From CAZDDB01 sp963843285 (GTDB lineage Bacteria > Acidobacteriota > HRBIN11 > JAKEFK01), in assembly GCA_963843285.1 (NCBI GenBank), contig CAWJJO010000013.1, positions 186,001 to 250,000 of the forward strand: a stretch of DNA of 64,000 nt. The letters are read 5' to 3'. A model generated the notes under the pieces. It made no database searches and was not told the origin of the DNA. It worked only from the letters and a program-made list of their open reading frames with translations. The translations under genes were made by a program, and so were the position numbers. This document shows, one piece after another, positions 27,235 through 37,976 of the stretch (positions are counted from its first letter, which is position 1; each line of letters begins with the position of its first letter).

Positions 27235-28005
27235 ATGTTTACTCGCGCCATCGTTCGACCGCCGGGCCATAACTTTGCCGACGGGTTGACCTCGGTCGAT
27301 CTGGGGATGCCGGATTTTCGGAAAGCCCTGAAACAGCATGAAGACTATTGCCTGGCGCTTGAGCGGTGCGGCCTGGCATTAACGCATCTGCCCGCTGATC
27401 TGGATTATCCTGATTCGACTTTCGTCGAAGATACGGCCATCCTCGTGGAACGCGGCGCAATCCTCACACGTCCCGGCGCGCTCAGCCGCGCAGGCGAAGT
27501 AACCAGTATCAAAGAAACGCTGAGCAAATTCTATTCGGAGTTTCAGCCGATCTCTGAACCCGGCACGCTCGATGGCGGTGATATTTGCGAAGCGGGCAAT
27601 CATTTCTTCATCGGCATATCGCTGCGCACAAATGAAGCCGGCGCACAGCAGTTGGCCAGGTTGCTATCAAAGCTTGGTTACACTTCCAGTTACGTCGATA
27701 TTCGAGATGTGTCCGGCATTCTTCATTTGAAAAGCGGCATTGCATATATCGGTGACAATCGATTGGTGTTGATCGATTCGCTGGCGGATCGATCGGAGTT
27801 TCTTGGTTACTCGATCGTCCACGTCTCACCCGAAGAAAACTACGCAGCCAACTGCGTGCGCGTCAACGACTACGTGTTGATCGCGCAGGGTTATCCAAAG
27901 CTGCAGAAGAGTCTCATCGATCTAGGCTCCAAAACCCTAGCACTCGATATGTCCGAATATCAAAAGATGGATGGCGGCCTCAGTTGCTTGTCACTGCGAT
28001 TTTAG
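27235..28005 (+). CDS. Dimethylarginine dimethylaminohydrolase-like protein
   Basis: 256 residues of the guanidino-group-modifying (pentein) fold. Substrate and catalytic residues are visible: PDSTFVEDTAIL (Asp/Glu), LDGGDICEAG, His in SGILHLKSG and the C-terminal nucleophile Cys in GGLSCLSLRF. The family hydrolyses N-omega-methylated arginines to citrulline and methylamines. Four bases separate it from the PLP-decarboxylase gene, pointing to a shared operon for amino-acid or amine catabolism (inference). Confidence 0.88.
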   Translation: MFTRAIVRPPGHNFADGLTSVDLGMPDFRKALKQHEDYCLALERCGLALTHLPADLDYPDSTFVEDTAILVERGAILTRPGALSRAGEVTSIKETLSKFYSEFQPISEPGTLDGGDICEAGNHFFIGISLRTNEAGAQQLARLLSKLGYTSSYVDIRDVSGILHLKSGIAYIGDNRLVLIDSLADRSEFLGYSIVHVSPEENYAANCVRVNDYVLIAQGYPKLQKSLIDLGSKTLALDMSEYQKMDGGLSCLSLRF

Positions 28006-28009
28006 TCGT

Positions 28010-29512
28010 ATGGACAAACAGCGCACAGCGCCGATCGAATTGAACCCGGATGATTTCCGTACGATTGGATATCGTCTTGTGGATCGGATCGCCGAATTTC
28101 TGGATACGCTTCCAAAGCGTCCAGTCACGACCGGGGAAACACCGCCCGTGATTCGCGGGGCGCTGGACTCATCACGTATTTTACCGGATGTCGGAACCGA
28201 TCCTGCAATCTTAATTGATCGCGCAACCAATCTATTATTTGATCATTCGTTATTCAATAGCCATCCGCGCTTTTGGGGCTACATCACCGCCGCTGCAGCG
28301 CCGATCGGAATTCTGGGAGACCTTGCTGGCATCGGCTGTCAACCAGAACACAGGCGCGTGGTTTCTCTCACCTATGGCAAGCGAAATCGAAGCTCAGACC
28401 ATGCGTTGGATCGCAGAACTGCTTGGCTTTCCAACAGACTGTGGTGGACTGCTGGTCAGCGGTGGGAACATGGCGAATATCGTCTGCTTCCTTGCCGCGC
28501 GTCAGGCAAAATCGGGATGGGATGCGCGCTCCGCAGGGCTGCACGGAAGGTAACCAAACGGTTACGCGTCTACTGCTCGACAGAAACCCACACCTGGATA
28601 CAAAAAGCCGCCGATGTGACGGGAATCGGAACCGACGGCGTACGTTGGATCCCAACCGATAAAGATTTACGGATGGATGTAACTCAGTTAAGGCAACAGA
28701 TCAAGGCGGATCGTGAGGCGGGAGATCATCCGTTGGTGGTGATTGGGACAGCAGGTTCGATCAGCACAGGAGCGATTGATCCGCTTGGTGAAATCGTAAA
28801 GGTTTGCCGCGAAGAAGATCTCTGGTTCCATGTAGATGGAGCGTATGGCGGCTTTGCTGCGATGTTGCCGGACGCCTCTCCTGACTTGCGCGCCCTGAAC
28901 GAGGCAGATTCACTTGCAGTGGATGCGCATAAATGGTTGTACGCGCCGCTCGAAGCCGGCTGTGTTCTCGTTCGGGATCCAGAAAAATTACGCGAGGCGT
29001 TTGCATATCATCCGCCTTACTATCATTTCGGCGTAGAAGCCATCAACTATCTCGATTACGGACCGCAGAACTCGCGCGGCTTCCGCGCGCTGAAAGTCTG
29101 GCTGGCATTACAGCATGTCGGGCGAAAAGGCTATGAACAAATGCTGACCGATGACATTCGTCTGGCGAAAAAACTGTATGAACTTGTCGCGAACCAACCC
29201 GAGCTGGAAGCGTTCACACATTCCCTGAGTATCAGTACGTTTCGTTACGTTCCTTTTGATGTCAAATCTCGGTCCGACAAAAGTGAAGAGTACCTGAACC
29301 AATTGAACACCGAGTTGCTTACACGGCTACAAAACAGTGGTGAGGCGTATCTCTCCAATGCGGTGATTGATGGGAAATTCGCGCTGCGAGCCTGCATTGT
29401 GAACTTTCGCACTTCGCAGGCAGATATCGAAGCGTTGCCTGATCTCGTGATCCGCCTGGGCCGCAAGGTGGACGCCGATTTGAGACTGGAGCAATCCAAG
29501 ACAAAGAATTGA
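28010..29512 (+). pseudogene. Group II PLP-dependent decarboxylase (aromatic amino-acid type), two compensating frameshifts
   Basis: About 500 residues when repaired. N-terminus ELNPDDFRTIGYRLVDRIAEFLDTL, mid-region ASAVNQNTGAWFLSPMASEIE and GGLLVSGGNMANI, then VYCSTETHTWIQKAADVTGIG, HVDGAYGGFA, and the PLP lysine in VDAHKWLYAP. Between 28322 and 28550 the correct frame is shifted: an extra C at 28321-28322 (GACC) and one missing base near 28548-28551 (GGAAGG). Both sides retain excellent conservation, so the shifts look like sequence errors rather than decay. Start ATG 28010, four bases after the DDAH stop. Substrate could be an aromatic amino acid, glutamate or a related acid; not decidable here. 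Confidence 0.82.
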
Positions 29513-29523
29513 AAACCTTATCC

Positions 29524-30417
29524 TTATTGACTGTGAAATGATTTCTTCAATGCGGAAATGTGTTCCGGACTCGTACCGCAACAGCCTCCCACAACTTTGG
29601 CTCCTAAATGAATCCAGGCTTCCGCTTCACGTGCGTAGGCAGAGGCATCCAACTCATGCGTAAATTCCCACCCGAACACGGGTTCTGGGTTACCAATATT
29701 GGCATATGCACCAATTGGCACTTTTGATACTTCGTGCATCTTTCGAAGCGCAGGCCCGATGTCTTTCGCCGGAGTACAATTTACCAAGAAGGCTGCCGGG
29801 TTATATTGCTCAAGTGAAAGGACGCCTTCCTGAACACACTGGCCATTTAAGATTTTCCCGTCTGGCGCGCATGTCCAGCTAACAAACATCGGAACGCCAC
29901 TCGCTTCAGCGGCATGAGCTGCCGCAATTGCTTCCTGGACCGTATTCATGGTCTCGATCAAAATCAAATCGACTCCTGCTTCTACAAGCCAACCGATGAA
30001 TTCTCGGTGTTCCCGAAACGCCGTTTCCGAATCAGGAGTTAGACGAGGCTCGTAACAGTCCTCTAATGGGGCAACCGAGCCAGCGATCCAAACAGGTATG
30101 TCGGCGCAGTTATTTCGCGCCTGCTTTGCGAGGCTTACAGCAAGACAGGTCAATTCTCTTGCGCGATGACTGAAGCCATCTTTTGCGAGAGCGCGGGACG
30201 TCGTTCGGAAGGTATTCGCGGTGATGATTTCGGATCCGGCACGCAGATAATCTTCATGGACTTCGCAAACGATTTTGGAATTCTCAATTAAGGCGTGTGC
30301 AGACCAGGAAGGTAGTCGCGTTTTAACACCGCGACGAAAAAGCTCCGTACCCATTCCTCCATCCAGGAGGACAATCGGTTCCTCAGTCAGTCGGGTTGAA
30401 ATGGATTTCATTTCCAA
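29524..30417 (-). CDS. Homocysteine S-methyltransferase-family protein
   Basis: 297 residues, a single (beta/alpha)8 methyltransferase domain. Starts LDGGMGTELFRRG; zinc Cys ligands are in FLVNCTP and GGCCGTSPEHI. Also ANTFRTTSRAL and DLILIETMNTVQEA. Members transfer a methyl group from S-methylmethionine or betaine to homocysteine; there is no cobalamin module, so it is not a MetH. A second in-frame ATG six bases downstream (30411) is also possible. It converges with the decarboxylase gene with an 11-bp gap. Confidence 0.88.
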   Translation of the reverse strand: MEMKSISTRLTEEPIVLLDGGMGTELFRRGVKTRLPSWSAHALIENSKIVCEVHEDYLRAGSEIITANTFRTTSRALAKDGFSHRARELTCLAVSLAKQARNNCADIPVWIAGSVAPLEDCYEPRLTPDSETAFREHREFIGWLVEAGVDLILIETMNTVQEAIAAAHAAEASGVPMFVSWTCAPDGKILNGQCVQEGVLSLEQYNPAAFLVNCTPAKDIGPALRKMHEVSKVPIGAYANIGNPEPVFGWEFTHELDASAYAREAEAWIHLGAKVVGGCCGTSPEHISALKKSFHSQ

Positions 30418-30568
30418 AACTTTCCTGTCCTGCGAGCTACAAATTTAGTCATCCAGGTATCCGTTGTCTAGATAAAGATCAAGCCAGCGAATCTATCCCT
30501 GTTTCTTGCGGTATGGCAAGAATAGGATAGAATCGATTCAATCAACTCGACATCGTGACCTTTTTCAT

Positions 30569-31479
30569 ATGACCATACGCGTAAACTCCACATTATCTTT
30601 GTGGTGCGTTCCCTCAAGTGAGTTCCTGATTCGGCGTTGGCCTACCATAGAAAAGCATGTCGGTCTGGCTCACGGATGGCCCGGTTGGGCGTGGGTGTGG
30701 CTCAATCTTGTGCAGACCGGCCACGTCGCTTATCAAGATCGTACGGCGAAGGCAATTTTGCGAAGGCTGCAAGAAGAGAGGTCCCCAACACCTTACGTCA
30801 GCCACCTGATCGGTTCCGGCTCCTATCCCCTTGTGGCGGCTCTGGCCGCCCACACGGACGCCGCTTTTCTAAAAGTGCTTCCGCGCCTCCTTCATCATTG
30901 GATTACATCTTCCACGCAGTCCGAACACCGGGATGTTATGGTGGGCAGCGCAGGGGCGCTATTGACTTGCGCTGAAATCGAGGGGTTGGTGCCGGTCGAA
31001 TCTTGCCTAAGTTTATCAGCAGCCTGCATCGGATGGTGATACTTGAAGTAAAAAGACTTGTAAAGGAGGCGTCCCACGGCAGACCTGTTTATCTGGGTTT
31101 TGCCCACGGATTGGCGGGACATTTGTTCGCACTTGAAATGAGCCGTGCGTGCTTCGGTTCGACACTGAACAGCTCGCTTCGAGAACAGTGCATCGAATTG
31201 ATAGCCGAAGAAAGTAGATCTGAAGGAAACCGAACTGCGCTTTGGGCGAGTTGTTCTGGCCATAGGGATCTGAAACTGCTTCAACGACTCAACCGTGGAA
31301 AAGCGTGGAAGGTAAACAAGCTCTTAAAGCAGCATTCCGGAAGTGTAACGGTATCAGGGAGACGGTGGGAAGCTGAACCGGACGACGTCCGCGAAGTCCT
31401 CCAAAAGTTGTATAGCTTGCGGGCAATTAACAAAATCCGGATGCGGAAAGAACGGATTCGTTCGGACGGATCACGCTAA
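30569..31479 (+). pseudogene. LanC-like protein, frameshifted and possibly truncated
   Basis: Two overlapping frames together look like one protein. The first has HVGLAHGWPGWAWVWL and DVMVGSAGALLTCAEIEGL. The second has VYLGFAHGLAGHLFALEM, the G-x-x-HG-x-x-G signature of lanthionine synthetase C-like alpha-toroids, then LWASCSGHRDL. One missing base near 31000 joins them (VE-x-LPKFISSL). The final Cys-His-Gly zinc motif expected of active LanC proteins is not evident, so the protein may be non-catalytic or truncated. No lanthipeptide precursor or LanB/M gene is adjacent. Start uncertain; ATG 30569 chosen because TIRVN follows. Its end overlaps the convergent activator gene by four bases. Confidence 0.5.
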
Positions 31480-33089
31480 AATGTGGATCCCGTCTGGATC
31501 CCAAGTTTTTTCATGCGCGCGATCAGGGTCGTTCGGTTTAATCCAAGCAGTTTCGCAGCGCCGGAAGAGCCGCCCACGATCCAATTGGTTTTCTCCAGGG
31601 CCTTCAGAATTTGAGTGCGCTCGGTTTCAACCAGCGTTGTGATAGGAATATCGGAATCAATAGGCAGCTTTGAAATGGATATATGCTCGCGTTGGAGGAT
31701 TCCGCCGTCACACAGGATCACCGCTCTTTCCAATAGATTTGCCAACTCACGTACATTTCCTGGCCAGGAATAATGAACCAAAGCATCCATGGCTTCGGGA
31801 GATGCCTCATCAATCTTCTTTCCCATACGGCGGGAAAACTTTCTGACAAAGTAGTTGGTAAGGAAGGGAATGTCTTCGAGGCGGTTCCGAAGAGGAGGTA
31901 GATGGATTGGAAAAATGTTCAAACGGTAGAACAGATCGTTACGAAAAGCGCCTGATTTCACCAGTTGTTCCAGGTCGCGATTTGTGGCAGCCATCACGCG
32001 AACGTCCACCTTCACTGTTTGTGTTCCTCCGACTCGATCAAATTCCTGCTCCTGGAGGACACGCAGGAGTCTGACCTGGGTCTCCAGAGGAAGGTCTCCT
32101 ACCTCATCCAGGAAAAGGGTCCCTCCGTCGGCTAGCTCAAATCTACCTTTCCTTTTAGCAGTTGCTCCCGTAAATGCGCCTTTCTCGTGGCCGAACAGCT
32201 CGCTCTCAATCAGGCCTGCTGGAAGTGCTGCACAATTTACTTTAATCAGGACACGTTCTTTTCGGCGGCTGAGATTATGAATGGCCCGGGCGGCCAATTC
32301 CTTTCCAGTACCTGTATCACCCGTGATCAGCACGGTTGTCTCAGTCGGCGCGACCTGTTCCACTTCGCGCATCACATTTCGCCACGCCCGACTCTGTCCG
32401 ATGATTTCCTCGAATCCTTGTTCTGCTTTTATTTCTCCTGCGAGGTACACATTCTCTGCCTGCAATCGATCACGCAATCGCCGGACCTCTTCATGCGCGA
32501 GACTATTGTCCAACGCCACCGCCACTGTACTGGCTACCTGTTCCAGGAAGCCTGCGCGCAGCCTGTCATAGGCGCCTTTTGCTGCCGCCATAAAGAACAG
32601 CGCACCACGGCAGCGCTCACCGCTCACCAGCGGCATCGCGCACAGTGACTCCATGCCTTCGCGGGACATGACATCGAATGTAACGGGAAAGCGGTCTCGC
32701 AATTCGTCCAAGGAGGTCGTGATCACGACCGACCTGTTGTGCATGACCCAGTTGCACGCAGTACCCTCAGCCGGCAACACGGTGGGTTGTGTTGGCTGAA
32801 GAACTGAAGGGCGCGGGCTCAGAATGTGCCCTTGCAGTTTGTTCCCCTCGATCGGCAGCTCGATGCCGAAACGATCGGTCGGTATCAGTGTTTTCAAAGA
32901 TGCGGCCAAAGCCCCAAACAACTCATCGCGATCTAGATGGCGACTGATGGCAAGATTCATATCGAGTAGAGCCGCAAGTTCAAGATTCAGGGACTGGGAT
33001 TCCTGTCCACTCACATTCAACGCGGCATCGTCTGTCGTTCGGGATCTACCGCCTGATTCCAGCTTGGTAGCGAACCTGTCTTCTTGCAT
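31476..33089 (-). CDS. Sigma-54-dependent activator, GAF-AAA+-Fis
   Basis: 537 residues. One GAF sensor (about 30-195), a coiled linker, AAA+ with GDTGTGKE, GAFTGA (in HEKGAFTGATAKRKG), GGTLFLDEVGD, PPLRNRLEDIP and the WPGNVREL sensor segment, then a Fis-type helix-turn-helix GAAKLLGLNRTTLIARMKKLGI. Closer in arrangement to single-GAF NorR/FhlA-like activators than to the two GAF-GAF paralogues in this window. No type 1 site is adjacent, so its target is not evident. Its stop overlaps the LanC-like gene on the other strand. Confidence 0.93.
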   Translation of the reverse strand: MQEDRFATKLESGGRSRTTDDAALNVSGQESQSLNLELAALLDMNLAISRHLDRDELFGALAASLKTLIPTDRFGIELPIEGNKLQGHILSPRPSVLQPTQPTVLPAEGTACNWVMHNRSVVITTSLDELRDRFPVTFDVMSREGMESLCAMPLVSGERCRGALFFMAAAKGAYDRLRAGFLEQVASTVAVALDNSLAHEEVRRLRDRLQAENVYLAGEIKAEQGFEEIIGQSRAWRNVMREVEQVAPTETTVLITGDTGTGKELAARAIHNLSRRKERVLIKVNCAALPAGLIESELFGHEKGAFTGATAKRKGRFELADGGTLFLDEVGDLPLETQVRLLRVLQEQEFDRVGGTQTVKVDVRVMAATNRDLEQLVKSGAFRNDLFYRLNIFPIHLPPLRNRLEDIPFLTNYFVRKFSRRMGKKIDEASPEAMDALVHYSWPGNVRELANLLERAVILCDGGILQREHISISKLPIDSDIPITTLVETERTQILKALEKTNWIVGGSSGAAKLLGLNRTTLIARMKKLGIQTGSTF

Positions 33090-33383
33090 GGTGTCTTTCG
33101 GTGGTAACTACTGATCAAGATTAGAACGTCTTTATTATCTATGTCAACCAACTTCCATGACGATAGGATTTTGAATCGATCGCTTCCGAATCTGTATCAA
33201 TAACGAAAATGCGTGACTTTACTCATTTCTTTTGCCATTTGTTGAAGCATAATCTTGCTGCATCTCAAATGAGAGCGGGGAAGTCCGACTCAAATGAAGG
33301 ATATCCTTGCGAAAAGTGCAAATTTGAAGCATAGCCTTTTGCCTTGAGCGAGGCAGAAGCATACAATCAATGTAGGTTTCCTC

Positions 33384-34139
33384 ATGTTGCGGTTGAAATA
33401 CCTGTTTGCGTTCGTGGGTTTTCTACTTACCGTTAGCATTGCCTCTGGATATTCCGTCATTTTAAAGTCCGGCAAAACAGTAGATGGCGTATATCTGAGA
33501 GAAACCGATACGGAGATTCTTGTTAAAGATAAGGATGGAATCACCTTAGCTTTCAGGAAAAGCACTCTTGATCTGGATGCCATGAAAGAGGCGAATTCCC
33601 AAACCAGCCAGGGAGAAGAGCCGGGAAACGTTTCCAAGAAGGAATCCGATCAAACAAAACCTGTCGAAAAAAAGAAATCGGAATCAAAGCCCAAAAAGAT
33701 TTTCACAAATGAAGATTTAAAGGATCTTCCCGAACTCTCGATTGTGGGATCGGAAAACCCGCAGGAGATTCCGGAAGAAGAAGCTACTGAAGAAGAAGCG
33801 AATGAAGGAGTGCCCGAGCTGTACAGTTCAGAAGCGGAGGCGTACTGGAAAGACCAGACCAGGGAGCTTGCGAATCACCTTTACGAAGCAGAGGATTCTT
33901 ACAATTTAGCGCAGAAGGATTGCGAGGATGCAAAAAAGGCTTTTGGGTTTTACTTCTTGAACGGATACTGGGCAAGTGCTTGGTCGGCGCCCAGCGACCC
34001 CGCCTACATTTGCGATCAAGCAAGTCAGGCCAAAGCGGAATATGATCGCTGGCTGATTCGCCTGGAAGAATTTCAGGAACGAGCCAGAAAGGAAGGCGCC
34101 CTTCCCGGCTGGATCGATCCGGAAAGATTGGACCGCTAG
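33384..34139 (+). CDS. Secreted hypothetical protein with acidic/Lys linker
   Basis: 251 residues. Signal peptide MLRLKYLFAFVGFLLTVSIASG, then a short beta module YSVILKSGKTVDGVYLRETDTEILVKDKDGITLAFRKSTLDLD that resembles the LSGKxxxG start seen in many secreted acidobacterial proteins. A low-complexity linker of Lys/Glu/Ser follows (residues ~70-140), then a C-terminal helical region (YWKDQTRELANHLYEAEDSYNLAQKDCEDA). Likely periplasmic or envelope-anchored. Family and function not recognised. Confidence 0.7.
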   Translation: MLRLKYLFAFVGFLLTVSIASGYSVILKSGKTVDGVYLRETDTEILVKDKDGITLAFRKSTLDLDAMKEANSQTSQGEEPGNVSKKESDQTKPVEKKKSESKPKKIFTNEDLKDLPELSIVGSENPQEIPEEEATEEEANEGVPELYSSEAEAYWKDQTRELANHLYEAEDSYNLAQKDCEDAKKAFGFYFLNGYWASAWSAPSDPAYICDQASQAKAEYDRWLIRLEEFQERARKEGALPGWIDPERLDR

Positions 34140-34558
34140 ACTCCTGATATATTTGCGTGACGAGGTCTGCCGCGGTGAACGTCTGAACACCCTTGAGGAG
34201 AGAATTCCCAGTAGCGATATGCCTCGCGAGATTCGGCGAATTAGCCTGGGCAATTTTGAATTACAAGCCTGCAGATCCCTCGGGAAGCAAATGGATGAGC
34301 GATGACTTGTATAGGCGCGCGCCGCAAGCACCAGGAAAAACTTCCATGTCGTAGAAGGCTCGAATCATATGCAGATCTACGATGTGCCGGCAGTATGTCG
34401 ATGAAGCTGTGTCGGTACTGACACCCTTCTTCAGGTCAAACCTGTAGCACTTGTTCGATCACAGGAAGGAGGAAAATGATCTGATCGGTCTTTCGTGCTA
34501 TTCTTTGAGAAGTTTCTCGACCTCATTCGGATGGTAGATCACAACTCAACTAAGGATT
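34140..34558. other. Intergenic stretch, no gene recognised
   Basis: 419 bp between the secreted protein and yebC. A 50-codon frame near 34153-34305 (LRDEVCRGERLNTLEERIP...) has protein-like composition but no good start or recognised family. Nothing else is visible. Confidence 0.4.
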
Positions 34559-35265
34559 ATGGGACGGATTTTCGAAAAGCGGAAGTACAAGATGTTCGCG
34601 CGCTTTGCGCGCATGTCCAAAGCCTTTAATAAGATGGGCAGGGAAATCGCTGTCGCGGTGAAAGCGGGGGCGGCGACCCGGCATATAACATGCGTCTGCG
34701 GGTGGCCATTCAAACAGCCAAGTCGTTGAACATGCCCAAGGACCGCATCGACGCCGCGATCAAACGCGCACTATCCAAAGATACGGAAAATTTCCAGGAG
34801 GTTGTGTACGAAGGTTACGGTCCGCACGGTGTCGCAGTGATGGTCGAGTGCGCCACGGATAATCCGACGCGCACCGTGGCGAATATTCGCACCATTTTCA
34901 ACAAGCGCGGCGGGACCCTCGGGGCCTCCGGATCGGTCGCGTTCTTGTTCGAACGCAAGGGCGTCTTTCGTATTGCGACTGGAACCATGGATGTGGACGA
35001 GCTGGAATTGGAGTTGATTGACTACGGCGCCGATGAGATCGAACGAGAGGACGGTGAAGTCATCATCTACACCACCTTCGAGAATTTTACCGGCATGCAA
35101 AAAGGGTTGGAAGATAAATCGATCAATATATTATCTGCAGAGCTGCAGCGCATTCCGATCTCCATCAATGAACTGGATGATGCTGCTGCGGATGAAATCG
35201 GTCAACTGGTGGAAAAGCTCGATGAAGACGATGATGTCCAGGCTGTGTTCCACAACATGCGGTAA
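34559..35265 (+). CDS. yebC: YebC/PmpR-family protein, one frameshift near 34665
   Basis: About 236 residues when repaired. The first part [37 protein letters not shown] is in one frame; after the GGGGG run at 34666-34670 one base is missing and the frame continues GDPAYNMRLRVAIQTAKSLNMPKDRI, then YEGYGPHGVAVMVECATDNPTRTV to the end HNMR. YebC-type proteins act in translation of difficult nascent sequences and as DNA-binding regulators. The initiator-side and body segments are both highly conserved, so the gap is probably an assembly error. A 148-bp segment near the 3' end is repeated at 37977-38124. Confidence 0.85.
35065..35212 (+). repeat. yebC 3' segment, copy 1 of direct repeat
   Basis: Matches 37977-38124 over 148 bp with no gaps and about eight mismatches (~95% identity). 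The two copies flank the orphan permease gene. Confidence 0.85.
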
Positions 35266-35451
35266 CCAACTTATTTCGATGTACGGCAATCGGGGGGGGG
35301 TAATGTCTTAAAGTTTGACTAATTTATTTTCTCATCGAATGTACTGATCATTTATTCCCTTTCCATCGAGAATTTGCTGCATACATTCTTCAATCCTTGA
35401 CTATAAACCTTTTTTCCGTCTGAAACGTCAAATTAACAGGGAGAAGAGGCA

Positions 35452-37914
35452 ATGAAAGAACGGATGGATCAGGCCGGATCTACTAATATGTTAGAAAGCT
35501 TGCTGCAAGATATCCGATACAGTGCGCGGATCCTATTCAAAAATCCCGGGTTTTCTCTCGTCGCGATTCTTACTTTGGCTTTAGGCATAGGCGCAAATAC
35601 AGCAATCTACAGCGTTATTTACGGAGTTCTTCTGCAACCTCTTCCTTACCACAATCCGGAAGAACTGGTACGGATCTCGACCGATTGGAATGGCGCAATC
35701 GATGGAGGCATTTCAGGCCCCGAATATCTCGATTACAAAGAGCAGGTGAGGAGTCTCCAAAGCATCGGCCTTCACAGTTCTGTCGGCACGATGAATGTTT
35801 CGTTTGGCTCAGGGACTCCGGAGCGCGTACCGCGAGTGCTGGTCACTTCCGGGTTATTTCAGGTGCTGGGTGTAAAAGCATACCTGGGACGCACATTTCT
35901 CACGGCGGAAGATGTTCCAGGAAATCATCGCGTGCTTGTGTTGAGTTACGGACTGTGGCAGCGCAGGTTTGGAAATGACCGAAATGTCATTGGTAAAGTT
36001 GTGGATGTTCATGGAATCCCTCACACGATTGTCGGGGTCATGCCGCCGGGATTCACTTTCCCGACCAAGGAAACTGGAGCGTGGCGTCCGTTTGGGATCG
36101 ATCTTTCGCAGAGACCTCGCGGGGCGCGTAACCTTCGAATTGTTGGGCGCGCAAAAGCGGATGTTTCGATTTCAAGCGTGCAGGCGGAGATGAACACGAT
36201 TGCGCGGCATCTCGAAAAAAAATACCCGGTCGAATATCCGCCCGGAAGCGGTTTTGCTCCTCATGTGTATTCACTCCGGGAATATGTTGTCGGCTCGCTT
36301 CGTACTCCGTTGTTTGTACTTTTTGCCGCGGTCGGATTTGTCCTCTTGATTGCATGCACCAATGTTGCGAACTTGATTCTGGCGCGCACAGGGGTAAGAC
36401 GGAAAGAGCTGGCGATTCGCGCAGCGCTTGGAGCCGGCCGCCGGCGGCTTTTGCGGCAGGCGATTACAGAAAGTACTTTGCTTTCAATTTTTGGAGGCGC
36501 TCTCGCAATCCTGCTTGCGTATGGCGGATTGAAACTCCTGATTGCATCGAGTCCACAAAACATTCCGCGTCTCGGAGAAGTCAGCATCCAAACAGGAGTG
36601 TTTGCATTTACGCTGGTGATTTCTTTCCTGACCGGACTTGGCGTAGGGTTGGGCGCCGCGTGGTCTTTCTATCACGTGGATGCAAATCAAACACTCAAAG
36701 AGGGAAGTCGCGATAGTCAGCCTGCCGCATCGAAAAAACTTCGCGCGGCTCTTGTGATTTCCGAAGTCGCGCTCGCCAGCGCCTTACTACTGGGTGCAGG
36801 ACTTTTGATTCGCGGGTTTCTCAAATTGCAGCAGATCGATCCGGGAGTTCGGCCGCATGGTGTGACCACTGCGACGGTTTCTTTGCTGCACCTACGCTAT
36901 CAGGATCCTCAAACTCAAGTTCAATTTTTTCAACAACTGATCGAAAAGATTGCACAACGCTCCTCCGTGTTATCGGTAGCCGCTATTGGAAATGCCCCTT
37001 TCAGTGGTTGGTATGATGATCAAGCCTTTGCGATCGAAGGACGGAAACTTGTGGCACCCGGACTTTATCCTTTTGAAGAGACGCGTTTGGCAACTCCCGG
37101 TTATTTTCGCACAATCGGTATTCCACTCCTTATAGGACGAGACTTTAACAATGAGGATCGCGAGGGTGCCATTCCTGTCGCGATCATCAGCGATCTGCTG
37201 GCCCGCAAACACTGGCCATCGGAAAATCCAATCGGGAAACGAATCAAACTGGGGGGAGAGGAATCCGATTCTCCCTGGTCCACGATTGTGGGAATCGTTG
37301 GAGATGTTCACCATGGTGGGCTCACCAACGAAGTTCGCCCCATCCTTTATTTATCTTTCGCGCAAGTTCCGGAAAATACAATGACTCTCATAGTGCGATC
37401 GAATGAGGATCCGCTGGCGATGGCGGGAACTCTGAGATCCACGACTGCGGAAATGGATCCGGGCTTGCCGCTATACGATCTTCGAACGCTCGATGAATCG
37501 ATCTCGAAATCGCTTGCTCAGCCACGATTCACATTTCGGCTGCTCAGTTTGTTCGCACTCCTGGCTCTGGTTCTGGCATCCGTCGGCATTTACGGCGCCT
37601 TTGCAAATTCTGTTGTTCAACGCACTCCAGAAATCGGAGTTCGTATGGCGCTTGGCGCATCCCGTCCCAATATTTTGTGGATGGTTTGCAGTGATGGATT
37701 GCGCCTCGTGTCAATCGGGTTGTCATTCGGCATCGCAGGAGCGGCTGCGCTTTCAAGACTGCTGACCAGTTTGTTGTTCGGGTTCAGTCCTTTTGATCCA
37801 ACGGTTTATTTGAGCGTTACAATCCTGATTGTATTGGTTGCATTCTTCGCAGTTCTGATCCCCGCCAAACGCGCGATTCGAATCGATCCGCTCGATGCAC
37901 TCAGATATCAATGA
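35452..37914 (+). CDS. Orphan FtsX/MacB-type permease, two modules (ADOP family)
   Basis: 820 residues; ATG 35452 follows AGGGAGAAGAGGCA. Short N-terminus, then LLQDIRYSARILFKNPGFSLVAILTLALGIGANTAIYSVIYGVLLQPLPY, a MacB-type periplasmic core, FtsX block 1 (VGFVLLIACTNVANLILARTGVRRKELAIRAALGAGRRR), a second core, and FtsX block 2 ending PEIGVRMALGASRPNILWMVC...PAKRAIRIDPLDALRYQ. The final sequence is the diagnostic end of acidobacterial duplicated orphan permeases. These lack a fused or adjacent ATPase; the function is unknown but they are thought to belong to MacB-like export complexes. It lies alone between two yebC-derived repeats, as if inserted. Confidence 0.93.
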   Translation: MKERMDQAGSTNMLESLLQDIRYSARILFKNPGFSLVAILTLALGIGANTAIYSVIYGVLLQPLPYHNPEELVRISTDWNGAIDGGISGPEYLDYKEQVRSLQSIGLHSSVGTMNVSFGSGTPERVPRVLVTSGLFQVLGVKAYLGRTFLTAEDVPGNHRVLVLSYGLWQRRFGNDRNVIGKVVDVHGIPHTIVGVMPPGFTFPTKETGAWRPFGIDLSQRPRGARNLRIVGRAKADVSISSVQAEMNTIARHLEKKYPVEYPPGSGFAPHVYSLREYVVGSLRTPLFVLFAAVGFVLLIACTNVANLILARTGVRRKELAIRAALGAGRRRLLRQAITESTLLSIFGGALAILLAYGGLKLLIASSPQNIPRLGEVSIQTGVFAFTLVISFLTGLGVGLGAAWSFYHVDANQTLKEGSRDSQPAASKKLRAALVISEVALASALLLGAGLLIRGFLKLQQIDPGVRPHGVTTATVSLLHLRYQDPQTQVQFFQQLIEKIAQRSSVLSVAAIGNAPFSGWYDDQAFAIEGRKLVAPGLYPFEETRLATPGYFRTIGIPLLIGRDFNNEDREGAIPVAIISDLLARKHWPSENPIGKRIKLGGEESDSPWSTIVGIVGDVHHGGLTNEVRPILYLSFAQVPENTMTLIVRSNEDPLAMAGTLRSTTAEMDPGLPLYDLRTLDESISKSLAQPRFTFRLLSLFALLALVLASVGIYGAFANSVVQRTPEIGVRMALGASRPNILWMVCSDGLRLVSIGLSFGIAGAAALSRLLTSLLFGFSPFDPTVYLSVTILIVLVAFFAVLIPAKRAIRIDPLDALRYQ

Positions 37915-37976
37915 ACGTTCTGTGATTTTCGCAAATTTCAAGCCGGATCTTCCTTGATTCTGCCCGCTCGCGACAC

